Source: Prolixibacteraceae bacterium (GTDB lineage: Bacteria; Bacteroidota; Bacteroidia; Bacteroidales; Prolixibacteraceae). Taken from it: a stretch of 47,911 nt of DNA. The notes under the pieces were generated by a model. It made no database searches. It worked only from the letters and a program-made list of their open reading frames with translations, and was not told the DNA's origin. Each line of letters begins with the position of its first letter. Positions within the stretch are counted from its first letter, which is position 1. This document shows, piece after piece, positions 8,923 through 18,400 of this stretch. Where the stretch lies: contig DPRM01000068.1 of assembly GCA_003537645.1 (NCBI GenBank), positions 66,378 to 114,288 on the forward strand, written 5' to 3'. The translations under genes were made by a program, and so were the position numbers.

Positions 8923-10241
8923 GCCTGAATAAATTACAACTTTTGCTGAAAAACGTCATTGAGTCGCGTCTCGATATTGAATTTGGTAAAAGTAATGCAA
9001 CCGTTCAGCCTGTTCCTGAAATTGAAATGGAAGCATCGGAGTTGACCCGTTTTATTCAGGAACACAACCTTTCTAACAGGGAAGTTGTAACACTTTTGCT
9101 GGCGCTTGTGCCGCATGTTTCTCCTGAATTTTTAAATTCCATCATTTCTGTTTATTTGCCCAACGGCGGCGATTTCCCCGCGTTTGGCGGTGTAAAAGGC
9201 AAAAATCACCGCGGAATTTTACCGACCGGTGAAACTGTTTTGTATATTCTGGCTGGTCACGATGTTGAGCAGCGGGTCGAATTGGCAAAGATGTTTTCTG
9301 AAGATCATTTTTTTGCGCGTAAAGGATTGCTGTATCTCGAAGAGGTTCCGGCAGGCGAGCCACAACTTAGCGGACGGCTCATCATAGAACAAGAGTTTGT
9401 CGATTTGTTTACAAGCGGCGTCGCCTCCAAACCCAGGCTTAGCAGCGATTTTCCGGCGCAACTGATTGAAACAGGATTGGAATGGAAAGATTTAATCCTG
9501 AATGCAAAAACAACTTCGCAAATTGCCGAAATTGAAACCTGGCTGAAATACAACGATTCTCTTTTTGAAGAGTGGGGCATGAAAAATCGCATCAAACCAG
9601 GGTTTCGTGTGCTTTTCAGTGGCCCTCCCGGAACAGGAAAAACGCTGACTGCCAGTTTGCTGGGAAAATATACCGGCCGCAATGTTTTCAGGATTGATTT
9701 ATCGCTGGTTATCTCGAAATACATTGGCGAAACTGAGAAAAACCTTTCGAAGCTGTTCGACCGGGCCAAAAATAAAAACTGGATACTTTTCTTCGACGAG
9801 GCCGATGCAATTTTCGGGAAGCGCACCGGAATACGCGATGCACACGATAAGTACGCCAACCAGGAAGTTTCCTATCTTTTGCAGCGCATCGAAACACACG
9901 CCGGGCTTGTAATTCTGGCTTCAAACATGAAAAATAACATCGACCCGGCCTTTACCCGCCGCTTCAATTCCATCGTCGAATTCGAAAATCCGACAACACA
10001 AGAACGCCTGCTTATCTGGAAAAACAATATTCCCTTCAAAATGAAACTCGATGAACGGATTAACCTCGAAGAAATCTCGGGGAAGTTCGAAGTCAATGGA
10101 GCCAATATTGTCAACATTATTCATTATGCGAGCTTAAAAACTCTTGAAAATGGCTTGGATACCATCAGTCTGGCCGATCTGCTGAAAGGCATTCAAAAGG
10201 AGTACGACAAAGAGGGAAAAATGATCAATCTGAATCTGTAA
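8919..10241 (+). CDS. eCIS-associated AAA+ ATPase
   Basis: 440 residues. The N-terminal ~170 residues are a family-specific domain. The C-terminal half is a classical AAA+ module: Walker A GPPGTGKT at 235-242, Walker B ILFFDEAD at 289-296, and an arginine-finger-like DPAFTRRFN near 345, followed by a small helical lid domain. An AAA+ ATPase of this type is a constant member of Afp/PVC-like loci (Afp15 type), where it is needed for particle assembly. Here it is the last gene of the visible eCIS cluster, coupled by a 4-base overlap to the gene before it. The gene that follows is an unrelated exported glycoside hydrolase with its own candidate promoter. Confidence 0.88.
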   Translation: MSLNKLQLLLKNVIESRLDIEFGKSNATVQPVPEIEMEASELTRFIQEHNLSNREVVTLLLALVPHVSPEFLNSIISVYLPNGGDFPAFGGVKGKNHRGILPTGETVLYILAGHDVEQRVELAKMFSEDHFFARKGLLYLEEVPAGEPQLSGRLIIEQEFVDLFTSGVASKPRLSSDFPAQLIETGLEWKDLILNAKTTSQIAEIETWLKYNDSLFEEWGMKNRIKPGFRVLFSGPPGTGKTLTASLLGKYTGRNVFRIDLSLVISKYIGETEKNLSKLFDRAKNKNWILFFDEADAIFGKRTGIRDAHDKYANQEVSYLLQRIETHAGLVILASNMKNNIDPAFTRRFNSIVEFENPTTQERLLIWKNNIPFKMKLDERINLEEISGKFEVNGANIVNIIHYASLKTLENGLDTISLADLLKGIQKEYDKEGKMINLNL

Positions 10242-10286
10242 TTGGCCTATCCCCAAAATCATTTCGCATTTCCTGAAAAATTCCAT

Positions 10287-10294
10287 TATTTTTG
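10287..10294 (+). promoter_or_regulatory. Candidate Bacteroidota -7 box
   Basis: TATTTTTG fits the Bacteroidota -7 consensus TAnnTTTG. It lies 27 bases before the ATG of the DUF5060 gene. No clear -33 TTTG is present at the right distance, so support is partial. It would separate the hydrolase gene from the eCIS operon. Confidence 0.4.
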
Positions 10295-10321
10295 GTTCTG
10301 TCCTAACCAAACCTACTCGCT

Positions 10322-12169
10322 ATGAAAAAGACCAATCTTTCCGCGCTCTTCTTAATTTTTCTTAATTCCATGCTCTTTGCCCCATGCGCCATGCTTTTTG
10401 CCCAATCTCCCAAAATTGCAGGCGAGCTTAAAAAATGGCACACCATCAGTCTGCAATTTGACGGGCCGCAATGCAGCGAAACCGATTTCAGTCCCAATCC
10501 TTTTCTCGATTACCGTTTCGAAGTCACTTTCAGCAATGGAAATAAGCAATACAAAGTGCCAGGTTTTTTTGCTGCTGATGGAAATGCAGCTGAAACATCG
10601 GCAACTTCAGGAAATAAATGGCAGGTAAATTTTGTGCCCGATGAAGCCGGAACGTGGAATTACAAAGTTTCATTCCGAAGTGGAAAAGATATTGCGATCA
10701 GCGATCAGCCTGACAAAGGCAAAACATTGGTTCCCGAAGGCATTTCAGGCACATTGACGGTTTCAGCGACCGACAAAAATGCATCAGGGTTTCTTTCCAA
10801 AGGCCGCGTTGAATATGTTGGTGGCCGCTACCTGAAATTCGGGGAAACGGGCGAATATTTCCTGAAAAATGGCGCCGACAGCCCGGAGAATTTTCTGGCC
10901 TATATTGATTTTGACCAAACTTACCGTTACGGAAATAGGGCAATTTTCCGTGAAGGTGAGGCCAACCCGAAAGAAAGCTGCCACAAATACGAAGCGCACA
11001 TCAAAGACTGGAAAACCAGCGATCCGACCTGGCAAAACGGAAAAGGCAAAGGCATTATCGGAGCCTTGAATTACCTTGCTTCGCAGGGAGTTAACTCGCA
11101 ATACATGCTCACAATGAACATTCAGGGCGATGGCAAAGACGTCTGGCCGTACTCCGATCACAACGAGCGAACCCGTTTCGACTGTTCGAAGCTGGCTCAA
11201 TGGGATCTTGTTTTCAATCACATGGACCGGCTGGGGATGATGATCCATTTTGTACTTCAGGAAACAGAAAACGAGTGTTTGCTCGATGGCGGGCACACCA
11301 ATGTTCAGCGGAAAGTTTATTTGCGTGAGTTGGTTGCACGTTTTGGTCACCATTTGGCTGCTACCTGGAATATGGGCGAAGAAAATGGCCCCGCCGGATG
11401 GACACCGGTTGCACAAACCGATCAGATGCGCAAAGACATGGCCAATTACCTGAAATCCATTAATCCATATCCAATTTTTGTGGTGGTGCATACCCATTCG
11501 GATGATGCGCATCAGGATTTGGTGCTTAATCCGTTGCTGGGTTTTAAATCTCTTGACGGCCCGTCGATGCAAATTCACAATGTCCAGCCGATCAATGAGC
11601 GAATCAGGCATTTTATTGACGAATCGTCCAAAACCCAAAAGCAATGGGTGGTGATGTTCGACGAATTGGGCCCGGCCCACAAAGGCGTGATGCCCGATGA
11701 GTTTGATGCGCAGCACGATACAGTCCGTCATCTGGCGCTGTGGGGTAGCCTGATGGCTGGCGCTGGTGGAGCCGAGTGGTACTTTGGCTACCGCTACCCT
11801 CACAACGACCTGATGTGTGAAGATTTCAGAAGCCGCGAATTATGGTGGAAACAAACAAAAATTGCCACCGGTTTTTTCCTGAATAAGCTTCCTTTGGCTG
11901 AAATGAAAGCTGCCAATGAATTGATTTCAGCCAAAGATGCTTGGTGTTTAGCCAAAGCAGGTGAAGTTTATGTGGTTTATTTGCCCAAAGCCGAAGCTGC
12001 CCAAATTACCTTGCCTGATGGGAAATTTTCGGTGAAATGGTTTAATCCGCGCATTGGTGGAAACTTGCAGGATGGAACTATTAAAGCGCTGACCGGTGGC
12101 GGAAAAGTTTCGTTAGGCATGCCACTGGTTAATGATGGGAAAGACTGGGTAATCGTCATCAGGAAGTAA
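10322..12169 (+). CDS. Exported DUF5060 glycoside hydrolase-like protein
   Basis: 615 residues with a signal peptide (hydrophobic ~7-27, ending MLFAQ). Residues ~35-140 are an Ig-like beta-sandwich of the DUF5060 type (WHTISLQFDGP, FEVTFSNG, GTWNYKVSF). It is followed by a TIM-barrel region related to the DUF4038 / GH140 superfamily. Candidate catalytic acids are the Glu pair in WNMGEENG (353-354) and E448 in VMFDELGP. The C-terminal ~90 residues look like the small beta domain usual at the end of these enzymes (VKWFNPRIGG, KDWVIVIRK). The substrate is unknown; relatives act on plant or algal glycans. It probably works in the periplasm or at the cell surface. There is no SusC/SusD pair next to it. 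Confidence 0.75.
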   Translation: MKKTNLSALFLIFLNSMLFAPCAMLFAQSPKIAGELKKWHTISLQFDGPQCSETDFSPNPFLDYRFEVTFSNGNKQYKVPGFFAADGNAAETSATSGNKWQVNFVPDEAGTWNYKVSFRSGKDIAISDQPDKGKTLVPEGISGTLTVSATDKNASGFLSKGRVEYVGGRYLKFGETGEYFLKNGADSPENFLAYIDFDQTYRYGNRAIFREGEANPKESCHKYEAHIKDWKTSDPTWQNGKGKGIIGALNYLASQGVNSQYMLTMNIQGDGKDVWPYSDHNERTRFDCSKLAQWDLVFNHMDRLGMMIHFVLQETENECLLDGGHTNVQRKVYLRELVARFGHHLAATWNMGEENGPAGWTPVAQTDQMRKDMANYLKSINPYPIFVVVHTHSDDAHQDLVLNPLLGFKSLDGPSMQIHNVQPINERIRHFIDESSKTQKQWVVMFDELGPAHKGVMPDEFDAQHDTVRHLALWGSLMAGAGGAEWYFGYRYPHNDLMCEDFRSRELWWKQTKIATGFFLNKLPLAEMKAANELISAKDAWCLAKAGEVYVVYLPKAEAAQITLPDGKFSVKWFNPRIGGNLQDGTIKALTGGGKVSLGMPLVNDGKDWVIVIRK

Positions 12170-12248
12170 TTTTTCCATTTCGGAGGTAACAAAGCAAACA
12201 AAAGTAGATTCATATTTTATTTAAATCGATTAAACAAACTTCGTAGTC

Positions 12249-12653
12249 ATGAATTTAGCAACATTAATGCCCAATATCCACTGGATTCCGGTCATTGTAA
12301 TGACCATCGTTTCGTTTGCACTGGGCGCTGCCTGGCACCAAAAGTTTCTGTTTGGCAAAACCTGGACAAATGAAAACAAACCAACGCTCGACAGGAAAAT
12401 GAATATCCCGCTCATCTTTGGCGGAACGGCCGTAGTACATTTTCTGACTTTAGCCGGACTAAACGGGCTGGTTGCAGGCACCGGTTGGCACAATGGCTTG
12501 CATGTTGGATTGTTTGTATCCGTCATTTTTATTCTTCCGGCTCTGACAGCTACCTACCTGTTTGCTAATCGTTCACTTCGTTTGCTGGCAATAGATACTG
12601 GAATGTATGTTTTACTTTTTGCAATGGCTGGTGCTGTATTTGGAGTTTGGTAA
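12249..12653 (+). CDS. DUF1761 membrane protein
   Basis: 134 residues with four predicted membrane helices. The N-terminal signature is NIHWIPVIVMTIVSFALGAAWH followed by KFLFGKTW, which matches the small DUF1761 family of unknown function. There is no catalytic motif to interpret. It stands alone: 79 bases separate it from the upstream hydrolase and about 120 from the downstream dehydrogenase. Confidence 0.75.
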   Translation: MNLATLMPNIHWIPVIVMTIVSFALGAAWHQKFLFGKTWTNENKPTLDRKMNIPLIFGGTAVVHFLTLAGLNGLVAGTGWHNGLHVGLFVSVIFILPALTATYLFANRSLRLLAIDTGMYVLLFAMAGAVFGVW

Positions 12654-12683
12654 TGGCTTATTAAAATGCAGTGTTTTTGTAGC

Positions 12684-12691
12684 TAGGTTTG
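12684..12691 (+). promoter_or_regulatory. Possible -7 box upstream of sugar dehydrogenase
   Basis: TAGGTTTG matches TAnnTTTG and lies 83 bases before the ATG at 12775. No TTTG is present 19-21 bases upstream, so this is a weak call. Confidence 0.3.
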
Positions 12692-12774
12692 AAGCAACCT
12701 GACTCCCAACAATTTCAGCTTGTGATTTGTTAATCCTGATAAGACAATTCAGAACAGGATTAAAATTTACAGCC

Positions 12775-14163
12775 ATGAAAGTACTTCGAAAGTTTACTGC
12801 ACTTTTCGCGTTCGTGTTAATTTTTAATGTGTCCAAAGCGCAAAGTGATAATATGTCTCTTTTTGCATCCGGACTAAGTAATCCGGTTTGTATAACAAAT
12901 GCTGGCGACAGCCGTCTTTTTGTAGTCGATCAGGCGGGTTATATACGGATAGTTGACTCAACCGGAAAAGTGAATGCTCAGCCGTTTCTCGATATTCGAA
13001 GCAAGGTAGTATTTGGCGGTGAGCGCGGACTGCTGGGGCTCGCATTTCATCCGGAGTATAAAACAAACGGCTTCTTTTACGTAAATTACGTTGGTGCGGG
13101 CGACATTACAACTATTTCAAGGTTTAGAGTAAATCCAGGGAATCCTGAATTAGCCGATGCATCAAGCGAATTGATACTATTGACAGTTAATCAGCCTTTT
13201 GCTAACCACAATGGCGGAACACTGATTTTTGGCCCGGATGGGTATTTGTACATTGGAATGGGCGACGGTGGTTCGGGAGGCGATCCGGGCAACCGTGCTC
13301 AAAATCCGCAAGTTCTACTGGGTAAAATGCTCCGGATTGACGTAAATAATGGAAATCTTTATGCAATTCCATCCACAAATCCTTTCAGAAACAGCCCGAC
13401 CACACTTCCTGAAATATGGGCAACAGGCTTGCGTAATCCCTGGAAGTTCAGTTTCGACCGCCTGACTGGCGATCTTTGGATTGCAGATGTTGGTCAAAAT
13501 GCGTTTGAGGAAATAAATTTTCAGGCAGCAACAAGCACCGGTGGCGAAAATTACGGATGGAGATGCTACGAGGGAAATACTGTTTACAATACTTCGGGAT
13601 GCCTCCCCGCGTCGTCGCTGACTTTCCCGGTTTTTGTATATCCGCAGGGGGCTGATTGTTCTGTAACAGGTGGATATGTTTTTAGGGGTAACCCAAATTC
13701 TGCCTATTATGGTCATTATTTCTTTGCCGATTATTGCTCGAACCGAATTTGGACGTTAACGAAAGTTGACGGCAACTGGATTAGGACAGATTTTGGTCAA
13801 TATTCGGGTAACAGTTTCAGTACTTTTGGAGAAGATGCTTCCGGGCAATTATATGTTGCAGGGCGTGGAAGCGGAAAAATATTTCGCGTGATAGGTACGA
13901 CAACCGGAATCAACAACAATGACATTTTTACCGGTATAAAAATAATTCAGGATCCGTTCTCCAGCAAGATCAGAATTGAAACCGGGCGGAGCAATGGTCA
14001 GGAGATTCAGCTTATCATGAGCGACATTAAAGGCTCACTTCTGCACAAAGCCAGTATTATCGAATCCAGTTACCTTTTCGATCCCGGTTCTTTACCCAAA
14101 GGAGTTTATATTCTCAATATTTTAGTTGGCGGCAAAAAAATGGCTCATAAGCTTATCTTGTAA
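12775..14163 (+). CDS. Secreted PQQ-dependent sugar dehydrogenase-like beta-propeller with T9SS C-terminal domain
   Basis: 462 residues. The ATG at 12775 was preferred over an upstream TTG because it gives a standard signal peptide ending VSKAQ. The body is a six-bladed propeller of the soluble glucose/sorbosone dehydrogenase family. Signatures include NPVCITNAGDSRLFVVDQAG, RGLLGLAFHP, NHNGGTLIFGPDGYLYIGMG, GLRNPWKFSFD and a blade with GENYGWRCYEG. The last ~75 residues (from NDIFTGIKIIQDPF, then LPKGVYILNI and KLIL) form a type A sorting domain of the type IX secretion system. The protein is therefore probably exported across the outer membrane and anchored or released. The sugar substrate and use of PQQ are family-based inference. 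Confidence 0.85.
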   Translation: MKVLRKFTALFAFVLIFNVSKAQSDNMSLFASGLSNPVCITNAGDSRLFVVDQAGYIRIVDSTGKVNAQPFLDIRSKVVFGGERGLLGLAFHPEYKTNGFFYVNYVGAGDITTISRFRVNPGNPELADASSELILLTVNQPFANHNGGTLIFGPDGYLYIGMGDGGSGGDPGNRAQNPQVLLGKMLRIDVNNGNLYAIPSTNPFRNSPTTLPEIWATGLRNPWKFSFDRLTGDLWIADVGQNAFEEINFQAATSTGGENYGWRCYEGNTVYNTSGCLPASSLTFPVFVYPQGADCSVTGGYVFRGNPNSAYYGHYFFADYCSNRIWTLTKVDGNWIRTDFGQYSGNSFSTFGEDASGQLYVAGRGSGKIFRVIGTTTGINNNDIFTGIKIIQDPFSSKIRIETGRSNGQEIQLIMSDIKGSLLHKASIIESSYLFDPGSLPKGVYILNILVGGKKMAHKLIL

Positions 14164-14165
14164 AA

Positions 14166-14196
14166 TTTGTCATTTGTTCCGAAGCTTATAACTTTA
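14166..14196 (+). promoter_or_regulatory. Candidate promoter of the GH43 gene
   Basis: A -33 TTTG at 14166-14169 and a -7 TAACTTTA at 14189-14196 are separated by 19 bases, the usual spacing for the Bacteroidota primary sigma factor. The -7 box differs from TAnnTTTG only at the last base. The ATG follows 28 bases later. The -7 box sits inside the inverted repeat at 14173-14210. Confidence 0.5.
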
Positions 14197-14210
14197 CGCT
14201 TCTGAACAAA
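14173..14210. repeat. Inverted repeat overlapping promoter
   Basis: A 12-bp stem with one mismatch (TTTGTTC-c-GAAGC / GCTTC-t-GAACAAA) around a 12-base spacer. It may end transcription of the sugar dehydrogenase gene, 10 bases upstream, although no T-run follows. Because the candidate -7 box is centred in it, it could instead be an operator for the GH43 gene. Confidence 0.5.
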
Positions 14211-14224
14211 CTAACCCAAGACAA

Positions 14225-15349
14225 ATGATCCCAAAAATAAGCCTTTTTTTAGTTGCATTTTTCTGTTTTTTTATCCTGAATGCCCAAAAAGCCAAACAGT
14301 TTACACCCGGCGAAATCTGGCATGACAATTCTGGCACTCACATCAATGCGCATGGCGGTGGAATCCTTTTTCACAACGGAATTTACTATTGGTATGGCGA
14401 ACACAAAATTGCCGGAACGATTGGTAATACTGCCCAGGTTGGAGTAGGTTGCTATTCATCAAATGACCTGTACAACTGGAAAAACGAAGGTATCGCCCTG
14501 AAAGTGGACGAACCCAATTCCGAAAGCGACATTGCCAACGGCTGCATACTCGAAAGACCGAAGGTGATTTACAATGCCAAAACCCGGAAGTTCGTAATGT
14601 GGTTCCACCTCGAACTAAAAGGCAAAGGCTACGATGCTGCCCGAAGTGGTGTTGCAGTGAGCGACAGTCCGTCAGGCCCGTTTACGTTCCTGAAAAGCTT
14701 TCGCCCGAACGCAGGCTTCTGGCCCGAAAATGTGCAGCCCTTTCATAAAAAGCCGGTTGCAAGCTGGGTCAAGTCTCATTATTGCGGAGGAAAAGGTTGT
14801 CTTCCCGCGCATGTTGATTCGGTAAATATTCTTGGGCGCGATTTCGAAGGCGGACAAATGGCCCGCGACATGAACCTCTTTGTTGACGATGATGGAATCG
14901 CCTACCATATTTATTCTTCCGAAGAAAACAGTACCACGCATATCTCGAAATTAACCGACGATTATTTGTCGTATTCCGGCAGGTATGTCAGAGTATTTCC
15001 AGGGCGATACATGGAAGGCGCCGCGCTTTTTAAACGCAACGGCAAGTATTATTTTATAGCTTCCGACTGCACCGGTTGGGCGCCCAATGCTGCACGTTCT
15101 GCCGTTGCCGACGAGATTTTCGGTGAGTGGAAAGAATTGGGCAATCCGGCGGTAGGCAACGATTCGGAACTGACTTTCCATTCTCAAAGCACATTTGTTC
15201 TGAAAGTTCAGGGCAAAAAAGAAAGCTACATTTTTATGGGCGACCGATGGACTCCGGATAATCCAATTGACGGACGATATGTTTGGTTGCCTGTAGTGTT
15301 TGAAGATAATGCACCAAAATTATATTGGAAACATAAATGGAGCTTGTAG
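14225..15349 (+). CDS. Exported family 43 glycoside hydrolase
   Basis: 374 residues with an N-terminal signal peptide ending LNAQ. It is a single five-bladed propeller domain of the GH43 type. The motif DNSGTHINAHGGGILFHNG followed by YYWYGEHK at residues ~37-64 is typical of the GH43 subgroup that includes exo-beta-1,3-galactanases. Further motifs are ERPKVIYNAKTRKFVMWFH and YMEGAALFKRNGKYYFIASD, whose Glu residues are candidate acid catalysts. Length matches a single-domain enzyme with no added carbohydrate-binding module. It would act on arabinogalactan-type side chains in the periplasm or outside the cell (inference). The gene has its own candidate promoter and is followed by a good terminator. 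Confidence 0.82.
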   Translation: MIPKISLFLVAFFCFFILNAQKAKQFTPGEIWHDNSGTHINAHGGGILFHNGIYYWYGEHKIAGTIGNTAQVGVGCYSSNDLYNWKNEGIALKVDEPNSESDIANGCILERPKVIYNAKTRKFVMWFHLELKGKGYDAARSGVAVSDSPSGPFTFLKSFRPNAGFWPENVQPFHKKPVASWVKSHYCGGKGCLPAHVDSVNILGRDFEGGQMARDMNLFVDDDGIAYHIYSSEENSTTHISKLTDDYLSYSGRYVRVFPGRYMEGAALFKRNGKYYFIASDCTGWAPNAARSAVADEIFGEWKELGNPAVGNDSELTFHSQSTFVLKVQGKKESYIFMGDRWTPDNPIDGRYVWLPVVFEDNAPKLYWKHKWSL

Positions 15350-15414
15350 CATAAATTGTATAAAATACTGCACAAACAATCAACCCAACAGCATTTAAAT
15401 CTGTTATACTGCTT

Positions 15415-15441
15415 TGTCCGTTTTAATGCGGACATTTTTTT
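15415..15441 (+). terminator. Rho-independent terminator after GH43 gene
   Basis: The stem TGTCCG / CGGACA with an 8-base loop is followed by seven T. It is 66 bases past the GH43 stop and ends 46 bases before the ccsBA start, so it separates the two units. Confidence 0.8.
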
Positions 15442-15487
15442 GCGCTTAACAAGTAAAATCTCAGCATTCAAAATAAAATAACTTCCG

Positions 15488-18400
15488 ATGAAGAAATTTC
15501 TGAACTTCCTGTTTTCATTCCCTTTTATGGGCTTTTTGTTGTTGATTCTGGCCTTCTCGATGGCAATAGCCACCTTTGTTGAAAGCAGTTATGGTACCGA
15601 AGCTGCACAAGGGGTAATATATAAGTCATTATGGTTCGAGTTGATATTGTTGTTGTTGGCGGTCAATCTGTCAGTCAACTTTATCAGGTATAAAATGTAC
15701 ACCCGGCAGCGTATTGCAGTTGGATTGTTTCACCTCTCGTTCATTATAATTCTGATCGGAGCCGGAATTACACGTTACATCAGTTTCGAAGGAGTGATGC
15801 ATATCCGCGAAGGGCAATCTTCCGATTTCATACTTTCTTCGGATGATTACCTGACCATTAAAAGCGGTGAGCAAACTGTAAGCAATACTGTTCTTTTTTC
15901 GGAACTGTCGTACAAAGGGTTTGATGAGAAAATTACGATTGATGGACAAAAAATCAGGGTGAAATCGGTCGGATTCATAAAAAATGCAGTGCGCACGGTT
16001 ATGGATCATCCTACCGGAGCCGAACTGATTGATTTTGTGGTTTCTGCCGGACAGGGACGTGAGAATTTTGTTTTCGCGAAAGGGAATCAGATTGATCTTG
16101 GTTCATTGGTAGTAGGTTACGAAGTTCCGAATGCAGATATTCAGTTTTTTAGCAAGGGTGACAGCCTTTTCCTGATTTCGGACAGGGCGCTCGAAATACG
16201 TTCGATGACAGGCGGAGAGGCTGTGCCGGTGAATGCAAACGATACGCTGGCCGTGATGCCGATGAACCTTTATGCCATCGATAATTATATGTTGATTGTA
16301 AAGAATTTTCATCCTAAAGCGGTTATTCGCGTTGCCAAAGATGCATCGGGAAATGCTATTGAAGATGCTGTGATTCTTGAAGTTACCGATGGATCGAACA
16401 AGCAGGTTGTGAATGTATTTGGTCGCCACGGAATGAAAGGTGAGCCTTTTGCCACAACTGTAGGCAATACAAAACTTGAATTTACTTATGGAGCCGATCC
16501 AATTTACCTGCCTTTCGCGTTAAAACTGGTCGAATTTCAGTTGGAAAAATATCCCGGATCTGATAGTCCTGCATCGTTTGCCAGCGAGCTGGTTTTGCTT
16601 GATTCGGAGCGAAATGTTTCGCGTAACGAAAGGGTTTTCATGAACAATACACTCAATTACCGCGGATTTAAATTTTTCCAGTCGTCGTACGATCAGGATG
16701 AAAAAGGTACAATTCTTTCAGTCAATGCCGACCAGCTGGGAACTATTGTTACATATATCGGATATTTCCTTTTGGGACTTGGTTTTATCTTGGCACTGTT
16801 CAGCAAAACATCGTATTTCCACCGGCTGATTGGCCGCTTAAATGAGTATTCAAAAACCACAGTATCACTTGTTTTCCTTTTATTGCTGCTGAATGTCGGA
16901 CAGGCTTCGGCAAATAGTTCCGAAATAGCGGGCATTCCTCAGATTGATTCAGAACTGATCAAAGATTTTTCAGGATTGTGGGTTCAGGGACCCGATGGAC
17001 GCATCGAGCCGGTTTCGACACTGGCTTCGGAAGTGCTCCGGAAAGTTACGCGCAAATCTGATTTTTATGGCCGTTCGGCTGAAGAGGTAATGTTGGGATT
17101 GCATCTGTATCCTGAACTCTGGAGAAATGTTTCGCTCGTAAAAGTCTCAAACGATGAGTTGAAGGAGATGCTTGGTGTTACCGAAGGCCGTGTTCCGCTG
17201 ACATCTTTTTTCGACAACAATGGAAATTACAAACTGATTGAACCTGTAAAAGCCGCTTATGCCAAAGCGCCCGCTTTCAGGAATATGCTCGAAAAAGAAA
17301 TTATCAATGTTGATGAACGGGTAAATATCTGTTTTATGGTGATAAACGGCGATATGTTCGCGCTGTTCCCAGGGCCAGCAAAAGAAGACAAATGGCTCGC
17401 CACTGGTGGAACTCCTGTCGGATTGTCGTCGCAAGACTCGTTGTTTGTAAATCGTGGATTCGAACTGCTGAAAGAATCGGTTAAAGGTAACGGTGAATTA
17501 AATGGCCGGCAGATTCTTGAAGCAATTGCCAATTATCAGGCAAAATTTGGCGCTGAATATTTGCCCACCGAAACCCATAAAAAAACGGAAGCTTTTTACA
17601 ATCAGATAAATCCTTTTAAACGTCTGTTCCCTGTTTATTTGCTGGTTGGCTTCGTTTTGCTGATTGTTTCGTTTGTAAATATCTTCAGGCAAAAAAGTAT
17701 GGGATCAAAAATGCGCATTGTTTTTACTTCGTTGATTGGCCTGGGATTTTTGTTTCATACAGCAGGTTTGGCCATGCGCTGGTATATTGCAGGTCATGCT
17801 CCGTGGAGCAACGGATACGAGTCGATGGTTTATGTTGCCTGGGCAGCCATGCTGGCAGGCCTTATTTTTGGCCGGAAATACCCGATGGTTCTTGCCACTG
17901 CTGCAATGCTTTCAGGAATTACACTATTTGTTGCCCACCTGAACTGGATGAATCCTGAAATTACACAATTGGTGCCGGTTCTGAATTCGTACTGGCTGAT
18001 GATTCACGTGGCAATTATTACTGCCAGTTACGGTTTCCTCGGATTGAGTGCGTTCATTGGTATGTTGGTGCTGGTTCTGTTCAGTATTAGTAATGCGCAG
18101 AACAGCAAAAATGTGAAAGGGTTCGTACATCAACTTACAGCAATCAGCGAAATGTCGGTCACAATTGGCTTGTATATGCTTACGATCGGTACTTTTCTGG
18201 GTGGCGTTTGGGCCAACGAAAGCTGGGGCCGATACTGGGGCTGGGATGCGAAAGAAACCTGGGCGCTGATAACCGTTGTGATTTATTCATTTATCGCTCA
18301 CATGCGCCTGATACCATCACTTAAAGGCATTTTCAACTATACGATTGCTTCTGTTCTTGGTTTTGCTTCGGTGCTGATGACTTATTTCGGTGTTAATTAC

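Noticed and set aside
1..10241. Type VI secretion subtype iv as an alternative to eCIS
   Set aside because: No TssJLM-like membrane genes are visible, and DUF4157 plus the eCIS-type ATPase favour an extracellular system. Sequence to the left would settle it.
10784..11803. Long open frame of 339 codons on the - strand
   Set aside because: It lies wholly inside the DUF5060 gene, encodes a low-quality sequence without domains, and mirrors codon bias on the other strand.
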